Source: Saccharopolyspora endophytica (GTDB lineage Bacteria > Actinomycetota > Actinomycetes > Mycobacteriales > Pseudonocardiaceae). Taken from it: 64,000 bases of DNA. A program made the translations under genes and the position numbers. A model generated the notes under the pieces. The model was given only the letters and a program-made list of their open reading frames with translations. It had not been told where the DNA came from and did no database searches. The DNA lies in the NCBI RefSeq assembly GCF_018070075.1, contig NZ_JAGPXE010000001.1:62001-126000 (forward strand). The letters are read 5' to 3'. Each line of letters begins with the position of its first letter. The first letter of the stretch is position 1. Of the stretch, positions 56,776 to 64,000 are shown piece after piece.

Positions 56776-58335
56776 TCAGGCCACCGAGCCGGTGACCGTG
56801 ACCTCGTTGATCTGCGAGGAGAACTCGCCGCCCTTCTGGGACAGCTGGGTGAGCACCACCATGATCTTGCTGCTGGGGGCGACCGCCTCCAGCTTGATCG
56901 GGGTGTCGCCCGCGCCGAGGACCGCGCTGCCGAGCAGCTTGGAGCTCATGCTCGGCGACCCGTCGACCTGGCGGATCTCGACCTTCGAACCCGGGCTGGG
57001 CGAGTTGATGACGACCTGCTGCAAGACCGACGGGCGTTCCAGCGTCAGCACGGCACCGGTGGCGGTGTTGATGCCGCCCGGACCGAGCTGCTGGAAGTAG
57101 CCGAAGGTCGACCAGTAGGTGCCCGGGTCACCGTCGAAGAGGTTGTTGATCCGCCCCGGCGCGTCCGGCTCGCCCTGGGCGGTGAACGACGTCCCCTCCG
57201 TGACCCGCACCGGTGCCGCTTGCGCGGGCGGTTGCTGGGTGTTGGTTCCGGGGTTGTTGCCCTCGATCACCGTGCCGGTGCCGCTGGACTGGTTCGACTC
57301 GGTGAAGATGCCGATCACGCCGACCGCGATCCAGCCGATCACCAGGATCGTCGCCACCGCGAGCACGCCGACGCTGATCGCGAGCTTGCGGCGCTTGGCC
57401 TGGTCGGGCTTCGGGTCGTCGCGGCGCCACACCTCGTTGGACTCGGCCGGAGGCGCGCCGTTGGACAGCGTGTTCGCCGGCTCGTAGGTCGCGTACTGCT
57501 CCAGGACCCGCAGCACGGCGGCACCGGTCCGGACTCCCCCGGTGGTGCCGGTCGAATCCGGGTTGCCCAGCGCGCGAACCGCGACGGTGGACAGCTCCAT
57601 CGGCACGGTCGGGCGGAGGGTGCGCGGCGCGACGAGGTTCCCGTCCGGTCCGGTCGGAGCCGACGGCAGTCCCTCGGGCGTGTCGCCGAGCGCCCAGCGC
57701 CCGGTCAGCAGCAGGTACAGCGCGGCGCCGAGCCCCCGCACGTCGTCGCTGGAGGAGGCGTGCGAGAGCGGACCCGGGAACGCCATCCGCACTTCGCCTT
57801 CGGGCGTGACCCGGATGCGCTGCGGGTGGTCGGCGCCCAGGACGAGACCGGCGTGGTGCGCCGATTCCACCGCGGCGGCCAGCGGTTGCATCAGCCGAGC
57901 GGCGGTTCCGGGAGGCAGCGGTCCTTCGGCGACCAGGTCCAAAAGGTCCGTGCCGTGCGTCCATTCGGCGATGACCAGGCCGAGAACGCCGGGCGGATCA
58001 CCTGCGGACTGCGTGACGACGTCGAGCACCCGCGCGACGCCGACGTGGTTGAAGGTGCTGGCGTGCATCGCGCGTTCCAGGGTGCGTCGCGCGTTCGTGG
58101 CGGCCTGCGCGTCGGCGCGATCCCCGATCAGGATCGTCAGCGCGACGTCGCGGCCCAGGACTCCGTCCTTGGCACGCCACAGTTCGGCGTTGCAGCGCTC
58201 GTCCGAGCCGACCTTGGAGAGCAGCCGATACCGGCCGTGGTCCAAGACCCGGCCCGGAGTGAGCTGCTCAGCCGAAGAATCGGCTTCCGGTTCGTCGCTG
58301 TCCGCCGCGATCCGCTCGGTGGGTTTGCTGGTCAC
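56776..58335 (-). CDS. Membrane pseudokinase associated with MurJ
   Basis: 519 residues from the GTG at 58335 (a GTG 15 codons upstream is possible). A kinase-like domain (about 25-300) begins GRVLDHGRYRLLSKVG, but the HRD position reads LGADHPQRIRV and there is no DFG, so catalysis is unlikely. One membrane segment is at about 340-365, then a Gln/Pro linker and an external discoidin-like domain (NNLFDGDPGTYWSTFGY). In mycobacteria the same module is fused to the C-terminus of MviN/MurJ, where a phosphothreonine binds FhaA. Here it is a separate gene 84 bases downstream of murJ. Confidence 0.88.
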   Translation of the reverse strand: MTSKPTERIAADSDEPEADSSAEQLTPGRVLDHGRYRLLSKVGSDERCNAELWRAKDGVLGRDVALTILIGDRADAQAATNARRTLERAMHASTFNHVGVARVLDVVTQSAGDPPGVLGLVIAEWTHGTDLLDLVAEGPLPPGTAARLMQPLAAAVESAHHAGLVLGADHPQRIRVTPEGEVRMAFPGPLSHASSSDDVRGLGAALYLLLTGRWALGDTPEGLPSAPTGPDGNLVAPRTLRPTVPMELSTVAVRALGNPDSTGTTGGVRTGAAVLRVLEQYATYEPANTLSNGAPPAESNEVWRRDDPKPDQAKRRKLAISVGVLAVATILVIGWIAVGVIGIFTESNQSSGTGTVIEGNNPGTNTQQPPAQAAPVRVTEGTSFTAQGEPDAPGRINNLFDGDPGTYWSTFGYFQQLGPGGINTATGAVLTLERPSVLQQVVINSPSPGSKVEIRQVDGSPSMSSKLLGSAVLGAGDTPIKLEAVAPSSKIMVVLTQLSQKGGEFSSQINEVTVTGSVA

Positions 58336-58419
58336 CTTCCCTCTCCCGCTCCTTCCGGTCCGCCTACGGGTTGCCCTCACGGAAGGAGACTTCCTAGACG
58401 AGGGTACGTGACGCGAATG

Positions 58420-60228
58420 TCAGCGACGACGCAGCAAACCGGTGAGGCGCCCGATCGCGGGTTGAAGTTCGGCCACTCGAAGCATCGACATCAACCCGAA
58501 GATGACCGCGAATCCCACAACGCTGCCGATCAGCAGCTGGAGCCATCCGGTTCCGGCGCCCGCCGAACCCGGGACGAGCGCGTCGATGCCGATCGCGACA
58601 CCCCACGCGGCGAGTCCGCCGATCACCGAGGCGACGAGGGATTTTCCCAGTGTCACCAGGAATCGGCTGCTGCCGAGCGGGCCGAGCCGGTGCCGCAGCC
58701 ACGCCTCGCCGACCAGCCAGCCGACGATGAAGGTGAAGGAGTTGACGAAGGTCAGGCCGAACACGATCTGGTCCGACGGCAGCATCGCGGCGACCAGGAC
58801 CGCCAGCAGCACCTTCGCGACGGTCATCACGACCATGATCAGCGTCGGGGTGCGGGCGTCGTTGAGCGCGTTGAACGTCCGCATCTGCATCATCGTCAGC
58901 GCGTACGGCAGCACGCCGAAGGCCGAAATCGCCAGCGCCAGACCGAGTGTCGTGGCCGATCCGGTCTCGCCGCGCAGCGCGAACAGCGACAGCGCCAGCG
59001 GCACGCCGAGCGCGGTCATCACCGCGCTGACCGGCATCAGCGTCACCGTCGACAGCCGGTTGCCCAGCGACAGGTCGTCGATGACCTTGGCGTAGTCCTC
59101 GTCCGCCGCGGCTGCCGACATGCGCGGCAGGATCGCGGTCATGATCGAGAAGCCGATGACGCCGTACGGCAGCTGCAGCAGCATCCACACGTAGTTGTAG
59201 GTCGACCAACCGCCCGCGTCGCCGGTGAAGGCGACCCGGCTCAGCGCGACCAGGCCGACCTGGCTGACCGCGACGTAGGCCAGCATCCACAGCGCCAGAC
59301 CGGAGAACTCCGACAGCCGCGAGTCCCAGCCCCAGCGCCAGCGGAAGGTGAAGCCGGTGGCGCGCAGCGCGGGGACCTGGATGGCGGCCTGGCTGACCAC
59401 GCCGAGCGTGACGCCGATGCCCAGCACCAGCACGTGCGCGTCGGTCATCGACACCGGGTTCACCGACATCTCGCCCGGCAGCAGCATGTAGACGCCGATC
59501 GTGACGATCACGACCAGGTTGTTGACCACCGGCGCCCAGGCCGGCGGGCTGAAGATCTGCTTGGACTGCAGGATCGCGCCGGCCAGCGCGGACAGGCCGT
59601 AGAAGAAGATCTGCGGCAGCAGCAGGTAGGCCAGGACGTTGACCAGCTCGGTGTTCGAGGTGTCCGACTCGGTGACGAAGATCCAGGTCAGCAGCGGGGC
59701 GCAGACCACGGCGATCAGCGTGCCGATGCCCAGCACCACCACGGCCAGCGTCATCATCTGCTGCACGAAACGCTCGCCGCCGTCGGCGTCGGCCTTCTGC
59801 GAGCGCACCAGCACCGGGACCACGACGCTGGTCAGCACGCCGCCGATGAGCAGCTCGAAGATGCTGTTGGGCAGCGTGTTGGAGACGTTGAACGAGTCGT
59901 TGACGACGCCGAAGCCGACCGCGAAGGCCAGCAGCAGCTTCCACAGGAAGCCGGTGATCCGGCTGATCAGCGTCGCGATGGCCATCGAACCGCTGGCCTT
60001 GAGCAGCGACGGCTTGCCGGGCGAGACCGGTCGGATGACCTGGGTCTGCTCGGCGGACTGCTCGAACGCCTGGTCCGGTCCCGGCTCGGCGGGGATCGCG
60101 GCGATCGGCTGCGTCTCGGCGACGTGCCAGCCCTGCCTGCCGCCCGCGCCCGGTACGGGGGTGCGGTGGATCGGCATGGTCGGGCCGTCCGGCTGCCCGC
60201 TCGTCCGCCGTGGATCTTGTCGGTTCAC
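58420..60228 (-). CDS. murJ: MurJ (MviN): lipid II flippase
   Basis: 602 residues from a GTG at 60228. A disordered N-terminal cytoplasmic region (1-75) precedes 14 or so membrane helices of the MOP/MviN family (SMAIATLISRITGFLWKLLL; VNDSFNVSNTLPNSIFELLI; GGVLTSVVVPVLV; YVWMLLQLPYGVIGFSIMTA; ALTMMQMRTFNALNDARTPT). It flips lipid-linked peptidoglycan precursors. Unlike mycobacterial MviN it ends shortly after the last helix (GRLTGLLRRR), with the pseudokinase as the next gene. Confidence 0.95.
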   Translation of the reverse strand: MNRQDPRRTSGQPDGPTMPIHRTPVPGAGGRQGWHVAETQPIAAIPAEPGPDQAFEQSAEQTQVIRPVSPGKPSLLKASGSMAIATLISRITGFLWKLLLAFAVGFGVVNDSFNVSNTLPNSIFELLIGGVLTSVVVPVLVRSQKADADGGERFVQQMMTLAVVVLGIGTLIAVVCAPLLTWIFVTESDTSNTELVNVLAYLLLPQIFFYGLSALAGAILQSKQIFSPPAWAPVVNNLVVIVTIGVYMLLPGEMSVNPVSMTDAHVLVLGIGVTLGVVSQAAIQVPALRATGFTFRWRWGWDSRLSEFSGLALWMLAYVAVSQVGLVALSRVAFTGDAGGWSTYNYVWMLLQLPYGVIGFSIMTAILPRMSAAAADEDYAKVIDDLSLGNRLSTVTLMPVSAVMTALGVPLALSLFALRGETGSATTLGLALAISAFGVLPYALTMMQMRTFNALNDARTPTLIMVVMTVAKVLLAVLVAAMLPSDQIVFGLTFVNSFTFIVGWLVGEAWLRHRLGPLGSSRFLVTLGKSLVASVIGGLAAWGVAIGIDALVPGSAGAGTGWLQLLIGSVVGFAVIFGLMSMLRVAELQPAIGRLTGLLRRR

Positions 60229-60330
60229 TGCCTCAATCCTTACCCGCCTGCGCCACCCGGGAGCACCGGGACGTTCGCACCAGGATCTCAGAAGCAGTTC
60301 GCGAACTTGCTTCGGTTCTCGGCCACCCGG

Positions 60331-62544
60331 TCAGCCCTGGTCGCGGTCGCCCTCGGCAGCGGGCCGGGAGGAGATCACCGCGTGCGCCAGCGGCTGCGTC
60401 TCCGCCTCGGCCGCGGACTTCTGAGCTGCCGCGGTGCGCTCCCGACGGGCCTTGGCCTTCTTCACGATCCGGCGCACCGACATCAGCACCAGCACGGCTC
60501 CCGCGATGCCGGTGAGCCACGGGATCATCGCGCCGTACTCGGTGGACTCCATCGGCAGCCGCTTGGTGGTGCCCAGCGGAGTGCCCGCGTCGGCGGTCAC
60601 GCTGATGTCGACCATGAACCGGCCGGCGCGCTGCGCGGAGGCCTCCAGCATGAACTGGCGCCGCCCGTTGGCGGGCACGGTGGCCAGGCCGCCGCCGAAG
60701 TCGTGCTGCACCTCGACGCCGGGAACCGTGGGGATCTTGAACCGGATGCCGACGGTGAACGGCAGGTCGTTGACCACGGTGACCGGGATCGGGCTGTCCG
60801 AGGACAGCCGGTTGGTGGTGCCCGGGTACTCCTCGATGCGGACCTTGCCGAGCATGTCGTTGATCGGCCCGGTGGCCCGGCGGACCCAGTCCTCGGCCGC
60901 GCCGGAGTTGCCGCGCCAGGCGCTGGAGACGCCGTGCAGCAGGCCGTTGCGCAGCGGGGTGGTGACCCGGCCGGGCGAGACGGTCTGGGCGCGGTCCGAT
61001 TCGGAGGATCGCGCCAGGTCACCGACCCTGAAGTTCTGCGCGGCCAGCTTGTCGATCGCCTCGCGCGGGATCTCCGAGCCGCCGGCCTGCACCGGGTAGG
61101 TCAGGTCGGCCTCGGCGAGCGTCGCCGGGTTCGGCGAGGGCAGCGCGGTGAGGCGGATCAGCCCGTCGGCGTCCAGCTTCGACATGCCGGTGAGCAGTCC
61201 GCGCAGGTCGTCGGCCCGCATGTTCCAGCGGCGCGGCGGCACCAGCACCGAGGTCGCGTTCGGCACGTATCCGCCGGTCGCCCGGAAGGCCAGCGCCCCG
61301 AGCGCGTTCTGCGAGGTCAGCGCGCCGCCGCTGGGCGGCGAGGGTTCGGTGACCTCCTGCTTGGTGTCGCGGTTGGGGTCCAGCGCGGACGCCAGCAGCG
61401 GGTCGATCGGGATGGCGGTCCGGTTCTGGCCGCGCAGCTTGACCGGGGTCAGCGAGCCTGCCGGGACGTTCACCGCGCGGGTGTCCAGCAGCATCGTCGA
61501 GGGCAGGTCGCCCACGGGGTGCTCGGCCAGGGCGCCTTCGATCGGCCACATCACGTCGCGCGGTTCGACGCCCAGGCCGTCCGGGGCGCTGAGCAGCTGG
61601 GCGCCGTCCATCGCGCCGTTGACCAGGTCGTCGAGCCCGGCGCGTCCCAGCGCGACCACGTCGGCGTCGGCGTAGGGCAGCGGGATGACGCAGCGGCCGG
61701 TGGTGGCCTGGCGCAGCTTGGTCAGCCACAGGTCGGCGGCGGAGCGGCCGATGCCCTCGACGAGGGCGCCGTTGGGCTGGCGGACCTGGTAGCCGCCCTG
61801 CATGGCCTTGGCGGTGATCAGCAGGTCCGGATCGATGGCGAAGCACAGCGCGTTGCCCAGCGAGGATCCGGCCGGGGCGCTGTCGCTGATGGCCTGCACG
61901 AGGTCGTAGAGCCGGCCGCCGGGGGCCAGCGAGGTGGACAGCTGGTCGTCGACGAGCACCGCGCGACCGCCCGGCAGCGCCTCGCGCTCCAGCCGCGGCG
62001 TGTCGACGATCGGCACGACCAGCGTCGTCGGGGTGGCCTGCGCGGGGCGCATCGGCGGTTGCCCCGGCAGCGAGGTGACCGGCAGCAGGAACTGGGTCTC
62101 GGCGACCGAGCTGCGCCCGGCCTGGATGTTGACCACCAGCGGGTAGACGCCGGTCTGGCTCAGCTGCAGCGAGTTCGAGCCGGTCAGCGGGATGCGGACC
62201 TGGACGGGCAGCGACTGGCCGGGTTCGAGCCGGTCGGTGACCGGCGAGAACGCCGGTTCGGTGATGCCGCTGACGCCCTCGCGCATGGCGCGCTGGACGG
62301 CGGGTTCGCCGGTCGGCGGGGTGCCGCGCTCGATGCGGGCCTGGACGCCGGTCAAGGCGCGTCCGCTGCGGTTGGTCAGCGTGCCGCTGACGACGACCTC
62401 GCCCGGTGAACCCCCACCCACCACCGAGGGCGTGACCTTGGTCACGTCGAAGTCGGCTGAACTGCCGCTCTGCGCGGTCGCCGGAGTGACCGGCAGCATC
62501 GCGGCCATCAGCAGCGCGCACAGCGCGGCCAGCAGAAACCTCAC
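60331..62544 (-). CDS. DUF6049 family secreted/membrane protein
   Basis: 737 residues; its ATG overlaps the Nudix stop by 4 bases. A signal peptide (about 1-24, [20 protein letters not shown]), a long extracellular part with beta-rich segments ([20 protein letters not shown] near the start and [16 protein letters not shown] near the end), one C-terminal membrane helix (about 680-700, [20 protein letters not shown]) and a basic cytoplasmic tail. The family always sits between a Nudix gene and murJ in actinobacteria. Function unknown; a link to MurJ or wall assembly is a fair guess from position. Confidence 0.88.
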   Translation of the reverse strand: MRFLLAALCALLMAAMLPVTPATAQSGSSADFDVTKVTPSVVGGGSPGEVVVSGTLTNRSGRALTGVQARIERGTPPTGEPAVQRAMREGVSGITEPAFSPVTDRLEPGQSLPVQVRIPLTGSNSLQLSQTGVYPLVVNIQAGRSSVAETQFLLPVTSLPGQPPMRPAQATPTTLVVPIVDTPRLEREALPGGRAVLVDDQLSTSLAPGGRLYDLVQAISDSAPAGSSLGNALCFAIDPDLLITAKAMQGGYQVRQPNGALVEGIGRSAADLWLTKLRQATTGRCVIPLPYADADVVALGRAGLDDLVNGAMDGAQLLSAPDGLGVEPRDVMWPIEGALAEHPVGDLPSTMLLDTRAVNVPAGSLTPVKLRGQNRTAIPIDPLLASALDPNRDTKQEVTEPSPPSGGALTSQNALGALAFRATGGYVPNATSVLVPPRRWNMRADDLRGLLTGMSKLDADGLIRLTALPSPNPATLAEADLTYPVQAGGSEIPREAIDKLAAQNFRVGDLARSSESDRAQTVSPGRVTTPLRNGLLHGVSSAWRGNSGAAEDWVRRATGPINDMLGKVRIEEYPGTTNRLSSDSPIPVTVVNDLPFTVGIRFKIPTVPGVEVQHDFGGGLATVPANGRRQFMLEASAQRAGRFMVDISVTADAGTPLGTTKRLPMESTEYGAMIPWLTGIAGAVLVLMSVRRIVKKAKARRERTAAAQKSAAEAETQPLAHAVISSRPAAEGDRDQG

Positions 62545-63113
62545 GCCTGCTCCGTCCCGCTCCCTCTCGTCGGTCGTGCCCCGAGGCGCTCGCTCCTCGC
62601 GAGACCCACACCGCCGTGATCGCCGTCGTCGCGCAGGCTCAGGGCCCGGCGCACCAGCCGGCGTTCGTCGGCGTAGGCCAACACCTCGTCCAGCTCACCG
62701 AGCGGCACCCATGCCACCTCGGTGACCTCCACGTCCTCGTCGGACAGCTCTCCGTCCACCGCATCCATCAGGAAGTGGTGCACGGTCTTGTGGATCCGTC
62801 GATTTCCCGCGACGAACCAGTAATCGATGGTGCCGATCGCGGTCACAACACGGCCGATGATGCCGGTCTCCTCAGCGACTTCCCGCACCGCGGTCTGCTC
62901 CGGCGTCTCACCAGGCTCGATGTGACCCTTCGGCAACGACCACAGAAGTCGCCCCCGACGATCAAGCCTCCCGATGATCGCAGCCAGCCCGTGGACGCCG
63001 TCGATCACCAGCCCGCCCGCCGAGGTCTCGTCGACAGTCCGCAGCCGACGCCGCCGGCGCCGGTTTCGACGCCCCGGCTGGGAACCGCCGGAGCGGCCGG
63101 GCGACGGGGGCAT
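62541..63113 (-). CDS. Nudix hydrolase (MutT4-like)
   Basis: 190 residues from an ATG at 63113. An N-terminal Arg-rich segment precedes the Nudix domain with the box [20 protein letters not shown] followed by TGI (form Gx5Ex7REUxEExGU). Later [19 protein letters not shown] resembles diadenosine-polyphosphate or nucleotide-cleaving members. The mycobacterial equivalent is called MutT4; the true substrate is uncertain. Divergent from the CCA-adding enzyme gene. Confidence 0.92.
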   Translation of the reverse strand: MPPSPGRSGGSQPGRRNRRRRRRLRTVDETSAGGLVIDGVHGLAAIIGRLDRRGRLLWSLPKGHIEPGETPEQTAVREVAEETGIIGRVVTAIGTIDYWFVAGNRRIHKTVHHFLMDAVDGELSDEDVEVTEVAWVPLGELDEVLAYADERRLVRRALSLRDDGDHGGVGLARSERLGARPTRGSGTEQA

Positions 63114-63238
63114 GCCCCTGATGGTAGTTGCTCCAGGATCGCGTGGTCGTCTTGCTCAGCGGCGCGGGCGGTGGAACCTCGGCGCACTTCCGGGCGTGCG
63201 TCGTGGGTGCCCTCGCACGGCCGATACCCTGGTTCATC

Positions 63239-64000
63239 GTGTCTAACAAGCAGCCCATCGGTTCCGGCCCGACGTCCTTGGAGCGGGACGCCCAGCGCAA
63301 CGCGGTCGTCGAGCTGATCAAGGTCGCACCGGTCGCCGAGGAGCTCGGCACGCGGTTCGCCGCAGCCGGGCACCGGCTGTACCTGGTCGGCGGCAGCGTG
63401 CGGGACGCGCTGCTGGGTCGCCTGGGCACGGACCTGGACTTCACCACCGACGCGCGGCCCGAGCAGGTCCGCGAGCTGCTGACCGGGTGGGCGGAGACGA
63501 TCTGGGACACCGGGATCCAGTTCGGCACGCTCGGCGCCTTCCGGCACGGCACCACCGTGGAGATCACGACCTTCCGCGCCGACAGCTACGACCGCGTCGG
63601 CCGCAATCCCGAGGTGGCCTTCGGCGACACCATCGAGGGCGACCTGGTGCGCCGCGACTTCACCGTCAACGCGATGGCCATCCAGCTGCCCGAGCGCGCC
63701 TTCGTCGACCTGCACGGCGGCATGACCGACCTGGTCGACAAGCGGCTCGACACCCCGGCCGCGCCGGAGGACTCCTTCGCCGACGACCCGCTGCGGATGC
63801 TGCGCGCCGCCCGCTTCGTCGCCCAGCTCGGCTTCACCCCCACCGACCGGGTGGTGACGGCGATGACCGAGATGTCCGCCGAGATCGCCCGGATCACCCC
63901 CGAGCGGGTGCAGGTGGAGCTCTCGAAGCTGCTGTGCGGCGAGTTCCCGAGGCGCGGCGTGGAGCTGCTGGTGTCGTCCGGCCTGGCCGATCACGTGCTG
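63239..64000 (+). CDS. cca: CCA tRNA nucleotidyltransferase, partial (5' end)
   Basis: The first 254 codons from a GTG at 63239; the gene runs off the window. Class II nucleotidyltransferase head: LYLVGGSVRDALLGR, GTDLDFTTDARPEQV (catalytic D-x-D), RRDFTVNAMAIQLPE, and the tRNA-binding helix DPLRMLRAARFVAQLGF. It adds CCA to tRNA 3' ends, which agrees with the three tRNA genes here lacking encoded CCA. In mycobacteria the gene at this location is called pcnA. Start supported by spacing only; no strong ribosome site. Confidence 0.92.
   Translation, partial: MSNKQPIGSGPTSLERDAQRNAVVELIKVAPVAEELGTRFAAAGHRLYLVGGSVRDALLGRLGTDLDFTTDARPEQVRELLTGWAETIWDTGIQFGTLGAFRHGTTVEITTFRADSYDRVGRNPEVAFGDTIEGDLVRRDFTVNAMAIQLPERAFVDLHGGMTDLVDKRLDTPAAPEDSFADDPLRMLRAARFVAQLGFTPTDRVVTAMTEMSAEIARITPERVQVELSKLLCGEFPRRGVELLVSSGLADHVL

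Noticed and set aside
56734-62409. Plus-strand open frame of 1891 codons
   Set aside because: Spans the complements of the pseudokinase, murJ and DUF6049 genes and their gaps; extreme Arg/Gln/His/Asp content marks it as a high-GC artefact.

Overview
The window is 64 kb of a high-GC actinobacterial chromosome spanning the replication origin. GTG start codons are very common, coding sequence is dense, DnaA boxes are of the TTGTCCACA type, parS sites are GTTTCACGTGAAAC, and the gene order closely follows that recalled for mycobacteria and other Actinomycetota around oriC. Several small accessory genes resemble those of Pseudonocardiales; a Saccharopolyspora-like organism is my best guess, but the species is inference.

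Layout. 1-13.4 kb is accessory: an aminoglycoside-phosphotransferase-fold protein (cut by the window edge) behind an XRE regulator; two small unknown genes; a 1132-residue protein joining an unrecognised N-terminal region, a HAD-type domain and a DIT1/PvcA (isonitrile synthase-like) domain, facing a TetR regulator across a palindrome; a PLP racemase-fold protein facing a sugar-lactone oxidase across a perfect inverted repeat; an NAD(P)-binding protein, an unknown protein and an IclR regulator. 13.7-25.7 kb is the cell-wall and division signalling block: tRNA-Leu, fhaA-fhaB-pstP-rodA-pbpA-pknA-pknB (overlapping starts and stops, one operon), then pabA, a class E sortase with a small membrane protein, and crgA. 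25.9-30.1 kb holds a PH-domain protein, a rhomboid protease, cyclophilin, a CwsA-like protein, tRNA-Ala, a 38-residue DLW-39 microprotein, tRNA-Ile and a DUF3566 protein.

30.2-42.5 kb is the replication block, transcribed leftwards from the origin: gyrA, gyrB, dciA, recF, gnd, dnaN, oriC (about 39.64-40.08 kb) and dnaA. To the right, rpmH-rnpA-yidD-yidC-khpB and rsmG-parA-parB run away from the origin. Five perfect parS sites and one imperfect site lie at 45.8-51.3 kb. 48.7-64 kb carries a divergent D-Ala-D-Ala-ligase-like protein, an aminotransferase, a GNAT protein, cwlM, trxB-trxA, sigM with its anti-sigma factor, a stand-alone pseudokinase, murJ, a DUF6049 protein, a Nudix hydrolase and the start of the CCA-adding enzyme.

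How it works together. The core genes couple origin firing and segregation (DnaA, DnaN, DciA, RecF, gyrase, ParAB/parS) to envelope growth (RodA/PbpA, PknA/PknB/PstP, FhaA/FhaB, CwlM, MurJ and the pseudokinase). FhaA and the MurJ-associated pseudokinase, a known interacting pair in mycobacteria, are both present, but the pseudokinase is a separate gene here. The least familiar material is the isonitrile-synthase-like fusion with its regulator, the divergent ligase, and small clusters of DnaA boxes lying outside oriC.
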